NCBI GenBank assembly: GCA_046329585.1
Contig: JAXLUI010000001.1
Location: forward strand, 868,001 to 932,000
DNA length: 64,000 bases
Direction: 5' to 3'
Origin: DLKC01 sp002478885
GTDB taxonomy: Bacteria; Bacteroidota; Bacteroidia; Chitinophagales; Chitinophagaceae
Part shown: piece after piece, positions 8,159 through 16,867 of the stretch
How the letters are laid out: every line of letters begins with the position of its first letter
Numbering within the stretch: the stretch's first letter is position 1
Position numbers and translations under genes: made by a program
Notes under the pieces: model-generated
Databases searched by the model: none
The model's input: only the letters and a program-made list of their open reading frames with translations
What the model was told of the DNA's origin: nothing

Positions 8159-8563
8159 CTAAAAAAATAAATTGGATAACACGTTGGCCGGGTCGTTTGT
8201 TTTTGGTTTGAGACCAAGAAATTTATTCATCTGGTCTTTCAACAAAATGCCGCCGAGGCTCGTCTTTAAGCCACTGAACAAAGAACCGAATTTTGACGTG
8301 TAGCCGGCAGGGTCTGTCTTCATTAAAGGAAGAATTTTTGACTTATCTCCCAGGAATTTGCTGATCGTATTCTGTACCAATGGACTTTGTTTGTCAGTTA
8401 GAGAGAGTTTAGGACTTAACTCGCCCATCAGGCTCTTGGTAAGGCCATTAACATCAAAAGTTGAAGGAATGGATTTAGTAAGGTCTTTTGTTTTAGGTAT
8501 CTGTGCATTTGCGCTAAACACCAAAAGGCAGGCAGAGAAAAAAAGTAAGGTAATTTTTTTCAT
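8159..8563 (-). CDS. Small secreted protein of unknown function
   Basis: The likely start is the ATG at 8563 (134 residues), where MKKITLLFFSACLLVFSANAQ is a clear signal peptide; the longer frame from 8659 would run into the divergent gene. The mature part is Lys/Leu/Ser-rich and apparently helical, with a repeated pattern around KSLMGELSPKLSLTDKQ and KSKILPLMKTDP. No cysteine, metal site or named domain is visible. It is divergent from the beta-helix gene, with two inverted TACATTTG promoter elements between them. Confidence 0.7.
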   Translation of the reverse strand: MKKITLLFFSACLLVFSANAQIPKTKDLTKSIPSTFDVNGLTKSLMGELSPKLSLTDKQSPLVQNTISKFLGDKSKILPLMKTDPAGYTSKFGSLFSGLKTSLGGILLKDQMNKFLGLKPKTNDPANVLSNLFF

Positions 8564-8578
8564 ACAATAATTTTCAGC

Positions 8579-8586
8579 CAAATGTA
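8579..8586 (-). promoter_or_regulatory. Predicted -7 element for the small secreted-protein gene
   Basis: Exact TACATTTG on the minus strand, 15 bp before the ATG at 8563, which supports that start. No clear -33 element. Confidence 0.45.
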
Positions 8587-8638
8587 CAGACAAATCTCGC
8601 GGTTTTAAAAAGTTACCAACTCGAAAAAAATGAATTGA

Positions 8639-8646
8639 TACATTTG
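8639..8646 (+). promoter_or_regulatory. Predicted -7 element abutting the beta-helix gene start
   Basis: Exact TACATTTG ending 4 bp before the ATG at 8651. With the usual spacing, transcription would begin at or next to the start codon, which predicts a leaderless transcript. Confidence 0.45.
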
Positions 8647-8650
8647 GAAT

Positions 8651-10837
8651 ATGAAGCATATCATTTTGCTATTACTGCTATTTGCAGGTGATGCCGCGCT
8701 TTCCCAAAATAGCATCCTGTTAAAAAAAGGCATAGTCATTAGCACATCTGTAACCTTTCAAAAAGGGTTTTACAATATTTTGCCAGATACAGGTTTTTCA
8801 AGCCCGCTGATTGTTATTCAAGGCAATTTTATCACCGTCGATTTTAACGATGCGGTATTGCAAGGCAGTGATGACCCGACAAAACCAAACGAGTTTACTG
8901 GCCTGGCGGTGCTGGTGAAAAAAGGCTCATCAAACGTGATCCTGAAGAATGCTAACATACATGGCTATAAAATTGCCATAATGGCGGAGGATGTCGAAAA
9001 TCTCACTATCGAAAACTGTAACCTGAGTTATAATTACCGGCAGCAATTGCGCAGTAACTGGCAAAGAGAGGATATCAGCGACTGGATGAGCTATCACCAT
9101 AATGAACATGACGAATGGATGCGCTATGGCGCCGGCATTTACCTGAAAGATTGTAATGCTGCTGTTGTAAAAGGGAATACCATTACGAATGGCCAGTGTG
9201 GCCTAATGATGATGCGTTGTAACGATGCCAATATTTTTGACAACAATTTTTCTTTTAACTCCGGGATCGGTATTGGGATGTACAGGAGCAGCAATAATCA
9301 TATTTACCATAACCGTCTTGACTTTAATGTGCGTGGCTTTAGCTTTGGCAAGTATTACCGTGGACAGGACAGTGCAGGCATATTGGTCTTTGAGCAATGT
9401 AACAACAATGTATTTGCGTATAATTCTGTAACCCATAGCGGAGATGGCTTCTTTTTATGGGCCGGCCAATTCACCATGGACACCGGCGAAGGTGGTTGTA
9501 ATGATAACCTGCTTTATAGTAATGATTTTTCTTATGCACCAACGAATGGGGTTGAATTAACTTTTAGCAGGAATGCAATATATAGAAACACCATTTCCAA
9601 TTGTGACAACGGTATTTGGGCTGGTTACAGTTTTGCGACTAGTATGATAAGTAATACAGTTGACAGCAATAAAACAGCAATTGCTATTGAACACGGGCAA
9701 TTTAACCACATAGATGGAAACAGCTTCACCGGAAACAAAACGTCTATTAAGTTGTGGTCAAATGAGAAACAACCCACAGGTTGGGGCTATGTAATGCACA
9801 GAAATACGCAAAGCAAAAACTATTGCATCAATTCAAATGTTTTTAACAAAGAAGGTTTGGTTTATGATTTTGTTAGAACAGACAGTATCCAACTAAAGTT
9901 CAATTATAAATATGATTGTAATAAAATAATAAACCAAGGTCCTGGTGTTTCTTACATTGATACAAGCCTGGAAACATGTGGATGCCTTGATGCTTATGTA
10001 TTTGGAGACCCCCGATTCGATTCGTTAGTAAACCTACATAGCGATGAAAATGAAAGCACCAGAGAATTTAAAGACAAGCTTCCCCGTGGCCGCGACAAAA
10101 TGCGCATTACCGAATGGGGGCCTTACAACTTTGAATATCCAATGCTTTGGTTAGATAGTGTAGATAAGAAAGGTATTTATCATTTTGAAATACTTGGCAA
10201 GCACGGAGCGTGGAAACTTTCAGCCAGTAAGGGCTTCAGCATTTTTCAACAAGGAAAGAATAGTTTACCTTCTACCCTTTTGGCGGAAGCCGACTCCTCT
10301 ATTCAAAAACGTTCTATTGAATTAAGTTACACAGGTGAATCCTTTATTGATATATTCGGCAAGACTCATGAACCAAACAAGCCTTATACATTTCAATACA
10401 AAGAATTTGATGCACAGGCAAAATGGAATATCAGCTTTTATAAATGGGATTCAACGAAAAATCCTGCTAATAACTTCGAAGCATTCAGTACTTCACTAAC
10501 GCAAGCATTTTATACTACCACAGCCAACAAAATAGACTACACGTGGTGGGGCACGATTGGCAAGGAATTGCCATCCGACTCTTTTGCTACAGTCGCGACG
10601 ACAACACTCGACCTGCCTGAAGCCAATTATGAAATCGGCATAACAGCCGATGACCTTGTAAAGATCTTAATCGACGGCAAACCTGTGATCGATGCATGGG
10701 ATCCTCATTTTGTCGACCTCGATGAAAACACACATCATCATGTGATGTTGCACCTTTCGGGTAGGCATGATTTTAAAATCGTGCATGCTGATATATCTGG
10801 ATTGGCAACGCTGATGTTTTACCTAAAACCTGAATAA
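8651..10837 (+). CDS. Secreted right-handed parallel beta-helix protein
   Basis: 728 residues with a signal peptide at 1-18. Residues about 50-400 show repeated short strands with Asn ladders (KNANIHGYKIAIMAEDVEN, IENCNLSYNY, VKGNTITNGQCGLMMMRCN, NIFDNNFSFN), the signature of NosD/pectate-lyase-type beta-helices. The C-terminal ~300 residues form a separate beta-rich part; the section near residues 575-728 (EANYEIGITADDLVKILIDG) resembles a PA14-like carbohydrate-associated module. It probably binds or cleaves a polysaccharide outside the cell, but no catalytic triad can be assigned. Monocistronic, with a strong terminator downstream. Confidence 0.8.
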   Translation: MKHIILLLLLFAGDAALSQNSILLKKGIVISTSVTFQKGFYNILPDTGFSSPLIVIQGNFITVDFNDAVLQGSDDPTKPNEFTGLAVLVKKGSSNVILKNANIHGYKIAIMAEDVENLTIENCNLSYNYRQQLRSNWQREDISDWMSYHHNEHDEWMRYGAGIYLKDCNAAVVKGNTITNGQCGLMMMRCNDANIFDNNFSFNSGIGIGMYRSSNNHIYHNRLDFNVRGFSFGKYYRGQDSAGILVFEQCNNNVFAYNSVTHSGDGFFLWAGQFTMDTGEGGCNDNLLYSNDFSYAPTNGVELTFSRNAIYRNTISNCDNGIWAGYSFATSMISNTVDSNKTAIAIEHGQFNHIDGNSFTGNKTSIKLWSNEKQPTGWGYVMHRNTQSKNYCINSNVFNKEGLVYDFVRTDSIQLKFNYKYDCNKIINQGPGVSYIDTSLETCGCLDAYVFGDPRFDSLVNLHSDENESTREFKDKLPRGRDKMRITEWGPYNFEYPMLWLDSVDKKGIYHFEILGKHGAWKLSASKGFSIFQQGKNSLPSTLLAEADSSIQKRSIELSYTGESFIDIFGKTHEPNKPYTFQYKEFDAQAKWNISFYKWDSTKNPANNFEAFSTSLTQAFYTTTANKIDYTWWGTIGKELPSDSFATVATTTLDLPEANYEIGITADDLVKILIDGKPVIDAWDPHFVDLDENTHHHVMLHLSGRHDFKIVHADISGLATLMFYLKPE

Positions 10838-10884
10838 CATTTATATGCAAGCAGAAGTATGAAGCAGCACAAAGTTGGGAACGC

Positions 10885-10934
10885 TGAAGTGAGTGACACA
10901 ACCGGCGGTGCCACAAGTGCAGAAGCCGGGTCAA
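10885..10934 (+). repeat. Interspersed repeat copy 7 (type B)
   Basis: Core TGAAGTGAGTGACACAACC, then GGCGGTGCCAC, then AGAAGCCGGGTC and an A-run. The A-run merges into the terminator that follows. Confidence 0.8.
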
Positions 10935-10972
10935 AAAAAATCCGCATAACCAATGCTATGCGGATTTTTTAT
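10935..10972. terminator. Bidirectional intrinsic terminator
   Basis: AATCCGCAT and ATGCGGATT form a perfect stem with A- and T-runs on both sides, between the convergent beta-helix and glucokinase genes. Confidence 0.85.
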
Positions 10973-10988
10973 TTGGTAACGTCTTTGT

Positions 10989-11966
10989 TTACTTTATATC
11001 CCACGCAAGAGCACTTGCACCAAGAATGGCTGCATCTGATTCTTTTAAATGGCTGACAAGTATTTTTACCTTGTTTTGGAAAACCTTTATCAGGTTCTCT
11101 TCCATGTGTTCACGTGTAGGCTTTAGAATAAGATCGCCGGCTTTTGTTAAGCCACCAAAAAGAATAATTGCTTCTGGGCTGCTGAACATAACCGCGTTTG
11201 CCAACGCCATACCAAGTATTTTTCCTGTGTACTCAAAAATCTCCTTTGCAACTTCGTCCCCGGCAATGGCTGCTTCAAAAACTTTTTTCGAGTCGATGTC
11301 GTTAGCAGGTACATCGCGCAATACACTTTTTTTCTTTGAGGTTTTAAGCACTTCAAGCGTGGTAAGTCTTACGCCGGTTGCGGAAGCATAGCTCTCGAGT
11401 GAGCCCTTTTTTCCAGTGCCTTCGTGCATTCTCCCGTTGGGGATAATGATGGTGTGACCAAGTTCGCCCGCAAAACCATCGTGGCCGAGAATCAACTGGC
11501 CGTTAGCAACAATGCCACTGCCTACGCCTGTACCAAGTGTGATCATGATAAAGTCTTTCATGCCTTGTGCAGCGCCGTACATCATTTCGCCAACGGCAGC
11601 AGCGTTCGCATCATTGGTGAGCACAACGGGCAGTTTGGTTTTATCCTGGATCATTTTTGCAAGCGGAATGATACCCTTCCATGGAAGATTGGGCGCATAC
11701 TCCACAGTGCCGGTATAATAGTTGCCGTTGGGAGCTCCAACACCAATTCCTTTAATACGGCCTTGCCCACCGGCCTTTGTGATCAGTTCAGCGAGATGCA
11801 CCTGCAGTTCATCAATAAAAGTCTCGACCTGCGCGTGTTTTTTAGTCGACATTTCGCCAGAGAACAAAACATTACCCACGCGGTCAACAATACCAAACTT
11901 AGTACCTGTTCCACCAATATCAACCCCAATTGCCAAAGGCTCTAACGCATTTTTTGAAGTACCCAT
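10989..11966 (-). CDS. ROK-family glucokinase
   Basis: 325 residues, normal for ROK kinases. The ATP-binding motif IGVDIGGTGTKFGIV is near residues 13-27, the sugar-binding TNDANAAAVGE near 117-127, and the second phosphate loop TLGTGVGSG near 143-151. ROK enzymes phosphorylate glucose or related hexoses with ATP in the cytoplasm, feeding glycolysis and glycogen synthesis. The family's zinc motif (Cys-x-Cys-Gly-x-x-Gly-Cys-Leu-Glu) has lost its cysteines: here it reads HEGTGKKGSLES. It lies in tandem upstream of nothing on its own strand but next to the FHS sugar permease gene, 116 bp away and separated by a repeat, consistent with glucose uptake plus phosphorylation. Confidence 0.85.
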   Translation of the reverse strand: MGTSKNALEPLAIGVDIGGTGTKFGIVDRVGNVLFSGEMSTKKHAQVETFIDELQVHLAELITKAGGQGRIKGIGVGAPNGNYYTGTVEYAPNLPWKGIIPLAKMIQDKTKLPVVLTNDANAAAVGEMMYGAAQGMKDFIMITLGTGVGSGIVANGQLILGHDGFAGELGHTIIIPNGRMHEGTGKKGSLESYASATGVRLTTLEVLKTSKKKSVLRDVPANDIDSKKVFEAAIAGDEVAKEIFEYTGKILGMALANAVMFSSPEAIILFGGLTKAGDLILKPTREHMEENLIKVFQNKVKILVSHLKESDAAILGASALAWDIK

Positions 11967-12007
11967 TTTAAAAACGAAAATTTATGTTATGTATGGTTTT
12001 TTATGTT

Positions 12008-12055
12008 ACCGACTAAAGTGCATCAATTGAGCTACGTTGTGTCACTCACTTGTAC
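12008..12055 (-). repeat. Interspersed repeat copy 8 (type B)
   Basis: Minus-strand core GTACAAGTGAGTGACACAAC with a tail ending TAGTCGGTAACAT, between glucokinase and the permease. Confidence 0.75.
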
Positions 12056-12082
12056 GTGCATATATCAGCCGCAATGAAAATA

Positions 12083-13720
12083 TTAATGCCCACCCGAAAT
12101 TTGTGAATCGAAATCGAGACCTTGGGATTTTAGTACACCTTTTAATCTTAATGCAAGCATTACCAACAGACCGAAGCAAACTGCCGCCACGATATAAGAA
12201 TTGTGCATGCCAATTGACGGCGTGTCGCCCAATGAACCCTGCAATGGGGGAATTACCGCGCCACCCAGAATCATCATAATTAAAAATGCAGAACCCTGGC
12301 TGGTATATTTTCCGAGACCGGCAACACCTAGAGAGAAAATACAAGGCCACATAACAGCACAGCAAAGACCACCAAACATTAATGCATACACGGAAACTAT
12401 GCCGGTTGTTATAACACCTGTGATCATGGCGACACATGCAAGAGACGCAACAGTTACCAACGTCTTAACAGGCTTTTCCTGCCCGAACAAAAAGGCAAGT
12501 ACTCCAATCAATACACAGATGGCATAAGGAAGTAAATCAGTGATATCGTTACCATATAGTTTGTTTACAAAAAGTATCACACCGAAGGCAACATAAGGCA
12601 CAACAAACGTAGCAATAAGCCTACCTGTTTTTTTCAGGTTAAACACACCGATCGCGCCAGTCCATCGGCCGATCATAAGGCTGCCCCAGTAAATGGTTAC
12701 ATATTTTGAAATTTTGCTTTCATCCAATCCGAGGTCGGTTAGATAGCCGGGCGTTTTAAGCAACGCACCAAAATTATTGTCGATGGTCACTTCTACACCA
12801 ACATATAGGAAGATGCCGATCATTCCATAAATAAGCTGAGGATAGCGCATGGCCCCCCAACCTTCCGGGTTTTTTAAAGCACTGCTGTTTGAATAAAATA
12901 ATATACCGGTAACGATCAGTAGTGTTACCAGCAACAAAGGTGTTTTACCAATTGGTGTAAGCTGACCGATAATAATGATAAGAATTATTGAACCTGTCAT
13001 TAATAACAAAGAAGAAGATGCCTTTTTTGAAGCTTCAAATTTTGCATCATTTTTTCCGTCGGGCAGTTTTGAAAAGGCAAAAAACAGAGCAACAGCCGCG
13101 AATACCGCCGCTACAATAAGGTAGAGATTATTTACATTAGTTATGGTAACATTTTCGTGAGCGCTGTTAGCTGTTCCAAAAAGGAAGAAGCTAACGATGA
13201 TCGGCCCTAGCGTTGTGCCAAGCGAATTGATACCACCTGCCAGATTCAACCTGTGCGAACCTGTTGCGGGATCACCAAGCGAAATAGCAAAAGGTTGTGC
13301 AGAAGTTTGCTGTAACGAAAAGCCCAAAGCAACAACAAAAAATGAAACGAGTATCAAACCAAAAGAGCCGGCATTTGCTGATGGAATAATTCCTAACGCG
13401 CCCACTACAGAAATAAGCAGGCCGTAAATAATGCCCTTTTTATAACCGATCTTATTTAGAATATCATAGCCCACTATACTCGAGAGCAGGTACAGCAATA
13501 ATGATCCAATAAAATATGCGCCATAAAATGATGAGCCGATCAATTGAGATTCAAATTGAGTAAGCTGAAAGTGGGTTTTACAAAAAGGAATAAAAATACT
13601 GTTGCTTGCCGCAATAAATCCCCAGAAGAAAAACACGATAACAAGTGTTGCAAGTGCTCCTGTATTGGTTTTAATTGCAGTGCCAGGTTGAACAGTTGCA
13701 GTTGAAGCTGTTTGGCTCAT
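12083..13720 (-). CDS. FHS-family sugar permease (GluP/FucP-like MFS transporter)
   Basis: I start at the ATG at 13720 (MSQTAST..., 545 residues); the frame also has an ATG at 13768, giving a hydrophobic start that is less typical. Around 12 or more transmembrane helices are visible. The first, FFFWGFIAASNSIFIPFCK, and the motif GFSLQQTSAQPFAISLG with GGINSLGTTLGP are hallmarks of the fucose/glucose/galactose:H+ symporter family. It should carry a hexose across the inner membrane by proton symport. At 545 residues it is longer than FucP (about 440) because of an extended central loop and extra helices. Its neighbour is glucokinase, so glucose is the most likely substrate. Confidence 0.85.
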   Translation of the reverse strand: MSQTASTATVQPGTAIKTNTGALATLVIVFFFWGFIAASNSIFIPFCKTHFQLTQFESQLIGSSFYGAYFIGSLLLYLLSSIVGYDILNKIGYKKGIIYGLLISVVGALGIIPSANAGSFGLILVSFFVVALGFSLQQTSAQPFAISLGDPATGSHRLNLAGGINSLGTTLGPIIVSFFLFGTANSAHENVTITNVNNLYLIVAAVFAAVALFFAFSKLPDGKNDAKFEASKKASSSLLLMTGSIILIIIIGQLTPIGKTPLLLVTLLIVTGILFYSNSSALKNPEGWGAMRYPQLIYGMIGIFLYVGVEVTIDNNFGALLKTPGYLTDLGLDESKISKYVTIYWGSLMIGRWTGAIGVFNLKKTGRLIATFVVPYVAFGVILFVNKLYGNDITDLLPYAICVLIGVLAFLFGQEKPVKTLVTVASLACVAMITGVITTGIVSVYALMFGGLCCAVMWPCIFSLGVAGLGKYTSQGSAFLIMMILGGAVIPPLQGSLGDTPSIGMHNSYIVAAVCFGLLVMLALRLKGVLKSQGLDFDSQISGGH

Positions 13721-13858
13721 TACGATCGTTATGTTAATTGTGAAAAAATAATGCTGTAAAGTAAACACATTTTACATTTTTAAAAATTTTAAATCTTTTG
13801 GGTTGAAATATTAATTTCATTCATAAATTGTATTCCCTATTCAACGTATTTAAAATTT

Positions 13859-15277
13859 ATGGAGATAATTCATGTCAGCGCAGAATGCTATCCTGTAGCC
13901 AAAGCTGGAGGCCTCGGAGATGTGGTAGGAGCCTTGCCAAAATACCAGACTAATATGGGACACAATGCCAAAGTGGTGATGCCCATGTATAGAACAAAAT
14001 TTCTTTACCAGAATGAATGGAGCGTTGACTTTAAAGGGCGCAGTAATTTAGGTGACTGGTGGTTTGATTTTACCATTATAAAAGAAAAGCATAACAAGCT
14101 TGGGTTTGATCTTTATCTAGTAGATATTCATGGGTTGCTCGATCGGGAAAAGATATATGGCTACGATGACGATGCTTCCCGCTTTACGGCATTCCAGATA
14201 GCCGTGGTTAACTGGATAAGCAAGTGGCAGCATAAACCCGATGTTATTCACTGCCACGATCATCACACAGGTCTCATTCCTTTTATGATGAAACATTGCT
14301 GGGACTATAATTATCTTGCTGATATTCCTACCGTATTCACTATTCATAACGGGCAGTACCAGGGATGGATGACATGGGACAAAAGTGTGCTTATTCCCCG
14401 CTGGGATTCATGGAAAAGGGGTATGCTTGAATGGGCCGGCAACATTAATCCTCTTGCATCTGCGGTTAAGTGCGCATGGAAAGTAACTACTGTCAGTTGG
14501 AGCTATCTCGACGAACTAAAATATAATTCAAATGGGCTTGAAGCCCTATTTGAATACGAGAAAGGAAAATGCAGTGGCATTTTAAATGGTATTGATGCCG
14601 AGGTATGGGATCCTGCAACAGATTCTTATATCGACAATCATTTTTCAATCGAAGACGTCGATAAAGGCAAAGAAGCTAACAAGAAATTGTTATGTGATCA
14701 ATTTAATCTCGATTCCGACAAACCATTGTTCATTTTTATTGGGAGGCTTGTTGGTGAGAAGGCTGCGGATGTTTTGCCTGATGCCATCCTTTCCTCGTTT
14801 TATAGTTTTGGCGACAAGGTGAACTTTTTAATTCTCGGAAGCGGAGAATCCCATGTGGAATGGCAGCTTTCGCAATTAAAACACTCTTTCCCGGGCAGAT
14901 ATAACGCAGTTATTGGCTACAATGAAAAATTAAGTCACCTCATGTATTCCGGTGCAGATTTTTTGTTAATGCCAAGCCGTGTTGAGCCCTGCGGACTCAA
15001 CCAGATGTATGCAATGCAATATGGAACTGTGCCGGTAGTAAGGGACACCGGAGGCTTAAGGGATACAGTTGTTGATATGGGCGATTTCCAGGGATGGGGC
15101 ATCCGATTCAATTACGCAACAGTTGGCGACATTACGTATTCAATATGGAGAGGTATTGATCTTTACCATGAAAATAAAGAACATCTCAGCTGGATGAGAA
15201 AAAGAATGATGGAAATAGATAACAGCTGGGAAAATGCGGTTCAGCAATACCTTAATCTTTACTCGAGCCTGAGATAA
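13859..15277 (+). CDS. glgA: Glycogen synthase (GT5, ADP-glucose)
   Basis: 472 residues, normal for bacterial GlgA. The ADP-glucose-binding motif KAGGLGDVVGALP starts at K15; the C-terminal GT-B domain has FIGRLVGEKAADV and the acceptor-site motif EPCGLNQMYAMQYGTVPVVRDTGGLRDTV. The enzyme extends alpha-1,4-glucan chains from ADP-glucose in the cytoplasm. The gene for ADP-glucose pyrophosphorylase follows 203 bp later on the same strand, making a storage-glycogen pair; no branching enzyme is in the window. It is divergent from the sugar permease gene. Confidence 0.95.
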   Translation: MEIIHVSAECYPVAKAGGLGDVVGALPKYQTNMGHNAKVVMPMYRTKFLYQNEWSVDFKGRSNLGDWWFDFTIIKEKHNKLGFDLYLVDIHGLLDREKIYGYDDDASRFTAFQIAVVNWISKWQHKPDVIHCHDHHTGLIPFMMKHCWDYNYLADIPTVFTIHNGQYQGWMTWDKSVLIPRWDSWKRGMLEWAGNINPLASAVKCAWKVTTVSWSYLDELKYNSNGLEALFEYEKGKCSGILNGIDAEVWDPATDSYIDNHFSIEDVDKGKEANKKLLCDQFNLDSDKPLFIFIGRLVGEKAADVLPDAILSSFYSFGDKVNFLILGSGESHVEWQLSQLKHSFPGRYNAVIGYNEKLSHLMYSGADFLLMPSRVEPCGLNQMYAMQYGTVPVVRDTGGLRDTVVDMGDFQGWGIRFNYATVGDITYSIWRGIDLYHENKEHLSWMRKRMMEIDNSWENAVQQYLNLYSSLR

Positions 15278-15480
15278 AATCAATAGCTGACAGGTCAATC
15301 TTACCTGGCATCGCTTCATTTATTCTCTCAATATTATTTGTTAAATGATTATTTAACGTGATATGTAACGATAAAAAGCAGAGGTATTATCGTCACAAAA
15401 AATTGTAAAACATTTCTGTTTTTTATTGTTATTAAATTATACATTTAATTGTTTGTTCTTATAATCAAAATCACCTTCAT

Positions 15481-16764
15481 ATGTTTTCAATTTCACAAGC
15501 CGTTGTTTCAGTTATCCTTGGTGGCGGTGCAGGTTCGAGACTATATCCATTAACTGCAGCCCGCTCCAAACCCGCCGTTCCTATTGCAGGTAAGTATAGG
15601 CTCGTTGATATTCCTATTAGTAACTGTATAAACTCGCGTATCAACAGAATATTTGTGCTAACACAGTTCAACTCTGCTTCACTGAACAAGCATATCAAAA
15701 ACACCTACCACTTTAGTGCTTTTAGTACAGGGTTCGTTGATATTCTTGCAGCTGAACAAACGCCTGATAATCCCGGTTGGTACCAGGGAACTGCCGATGC
15801 CGTTCGCCAAAGTTTGCGCCATATAGCGAACAATGATTATGAATATGTATTGATATTAAGTGGTGATCAGTTATATCAAATGGATTTTGAGCAAATGATT
15901 GCCGCTCACCGCGATAAGGGGGCTGATATATCTATTGCTACAATTCCTGTGGGTGACAGGGATGCACCGGAATTTGGAATTTTGAAAGCCGATGAAGAGA
16001 GTTATATAACCAGTTTTATAGAAAAGCCAAAGAAAGACATTCTTCCTGACTGGGTAAGTGATACCGGCGATGAAATGCGCAGGCAAGGGAGAAATTATCT
16101 TGCTTCTATGGGCATATATATATTTAACCGAAGTGTTCTTGATCATCTCCTTAAAGATGAGTATGCAGAAGCAACTGATTTTGGTAAAGAAATAATGCCC
16201 AACTCTATTAACAAATATAAGGTGGTAAGCTACCAATATGATGGTTACTGGACAGATATCGGTAATATATATTCCTTCTTCGAAGCCAATCTCGCACTCA
16301 CTGACGACATCCCTCCTTTCAATCTTTTTGACAAGGCTAAAACAGTCTATACGCGTTCAAGAATGCTTCCTCCCGGAAAAATCAGTGGAACTACACTTGA
16401 AAAAACAGTCATATCTGAAGGCGTGCTTGTTTTTGCAAGCCGTATTGAAAGAAGTGTGCTAGGCATCCGTTGTCGTATTGGTCATGGAACAACGGTTGTG
16501 AACAGCTACATTATGGGTAATGACTATTATGAAACGCTGCTCGAAATGGAAGCCAACGCAGCCAAAGGAATTCCTAAGATTGGTATAGGCGAAAGATGCT
16601 ATATAAAGAATGCAATCATTGATAAGAACTGCCGCGTTGGAAACGACGTAAGAATCAACGGGGGTGCCCATCTTGAAAATACCGACCATACATTATATAC
16701 AGTGAAAGATGGCATCGTGGTAGTGAAGAAGGGTGCTATACTTCCTGATGGTTTTGTTATCTGA
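15481..16764 (+). CDS. glgC: Glucose-1-phosphate adenylyltransferase (ADP-glucose pyrophosphorylase)
   Basis: 427 residues, full length. The N-terminal nucleotidyltransferase domain has GGGAGSRLYPLTAARSKPAVPI and KYRLVDIPISNCINS; the glucose-1-phosphate site FIEKP is near residue 180; the C-terminal part is a left-handed beta-helix of hexapeptide repeats (VISEGVLVFASRIERSVLG). It makes ADP-glucose from glucose-1-phosphate and ATP, the committed step of glycogen synthesis, and supplies GlgA just upstream. A 203-bp A/T-rich gap before it suggests its own promoter, although no exact -7 match was found. A clear terminator follows. Confidence 0.95.
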   Translation: MFSISQAVVSVILGGGAGSRLYPLTAARSKPAVPIAGKYRLVDIPISNCINSRINRIFVLTQFNSASLNKHIKNTYHFSAFSTGFVDILAAEQTPDNPGWYQGTADAVRQSLRHIANNDYEYVLILSGDQLYQMDFEQMIAAHRDKGADISIATIPVGDRDAPEFGILKADEESYITSFIEKPKKDILPDWVSDTGDEMRRQGRNYLASMGIYIFNRSVLDHLLKDEYAEATDFGKEIMPNSINKYKVVSYQYDGYWTDIGNIYSFFEANLALTDDIPPFNLFDKAKTVYTRSRMLPPGKISGTTLEKTVISEGVLVFASRIERSVLGIRCRIGHGTTVVNSYIMGNDYYETLLEMEANAAKGIPKIGIGERCYIKNAIIDKNCRVGNDVRINGGAHLENTDHTLYTVKDGIVVVKKGAILPDGFVI

Positions 16765-16776
16765 TTTTATTTGATA

Positions 16777-16816
16777 TAAAAAAACATCCTTTATCTTTTA
16801 TCGGATGTTTTTTTAT
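16777..16816 (+). terminator. Intrinsic terminator after glgC
   Basis: AAACATCC and GGATGTTT form the stem, followed by seven or more T residues; located 14 bp beyond the glgC stop. Confidence 0.85.
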
Positions 16817-16867
16817 ACCTTTTTCCACTAGTGTAAAATTTACATATTAACATCTTAAACGATTGCC

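Noticed and set aside
10859..11056. 65-codon frame between the beta-helix and glucokinase genes
   Set aside because: It consists of repeat copy 7, the bidirectional terminator and the end of glucokinase read in another frame.
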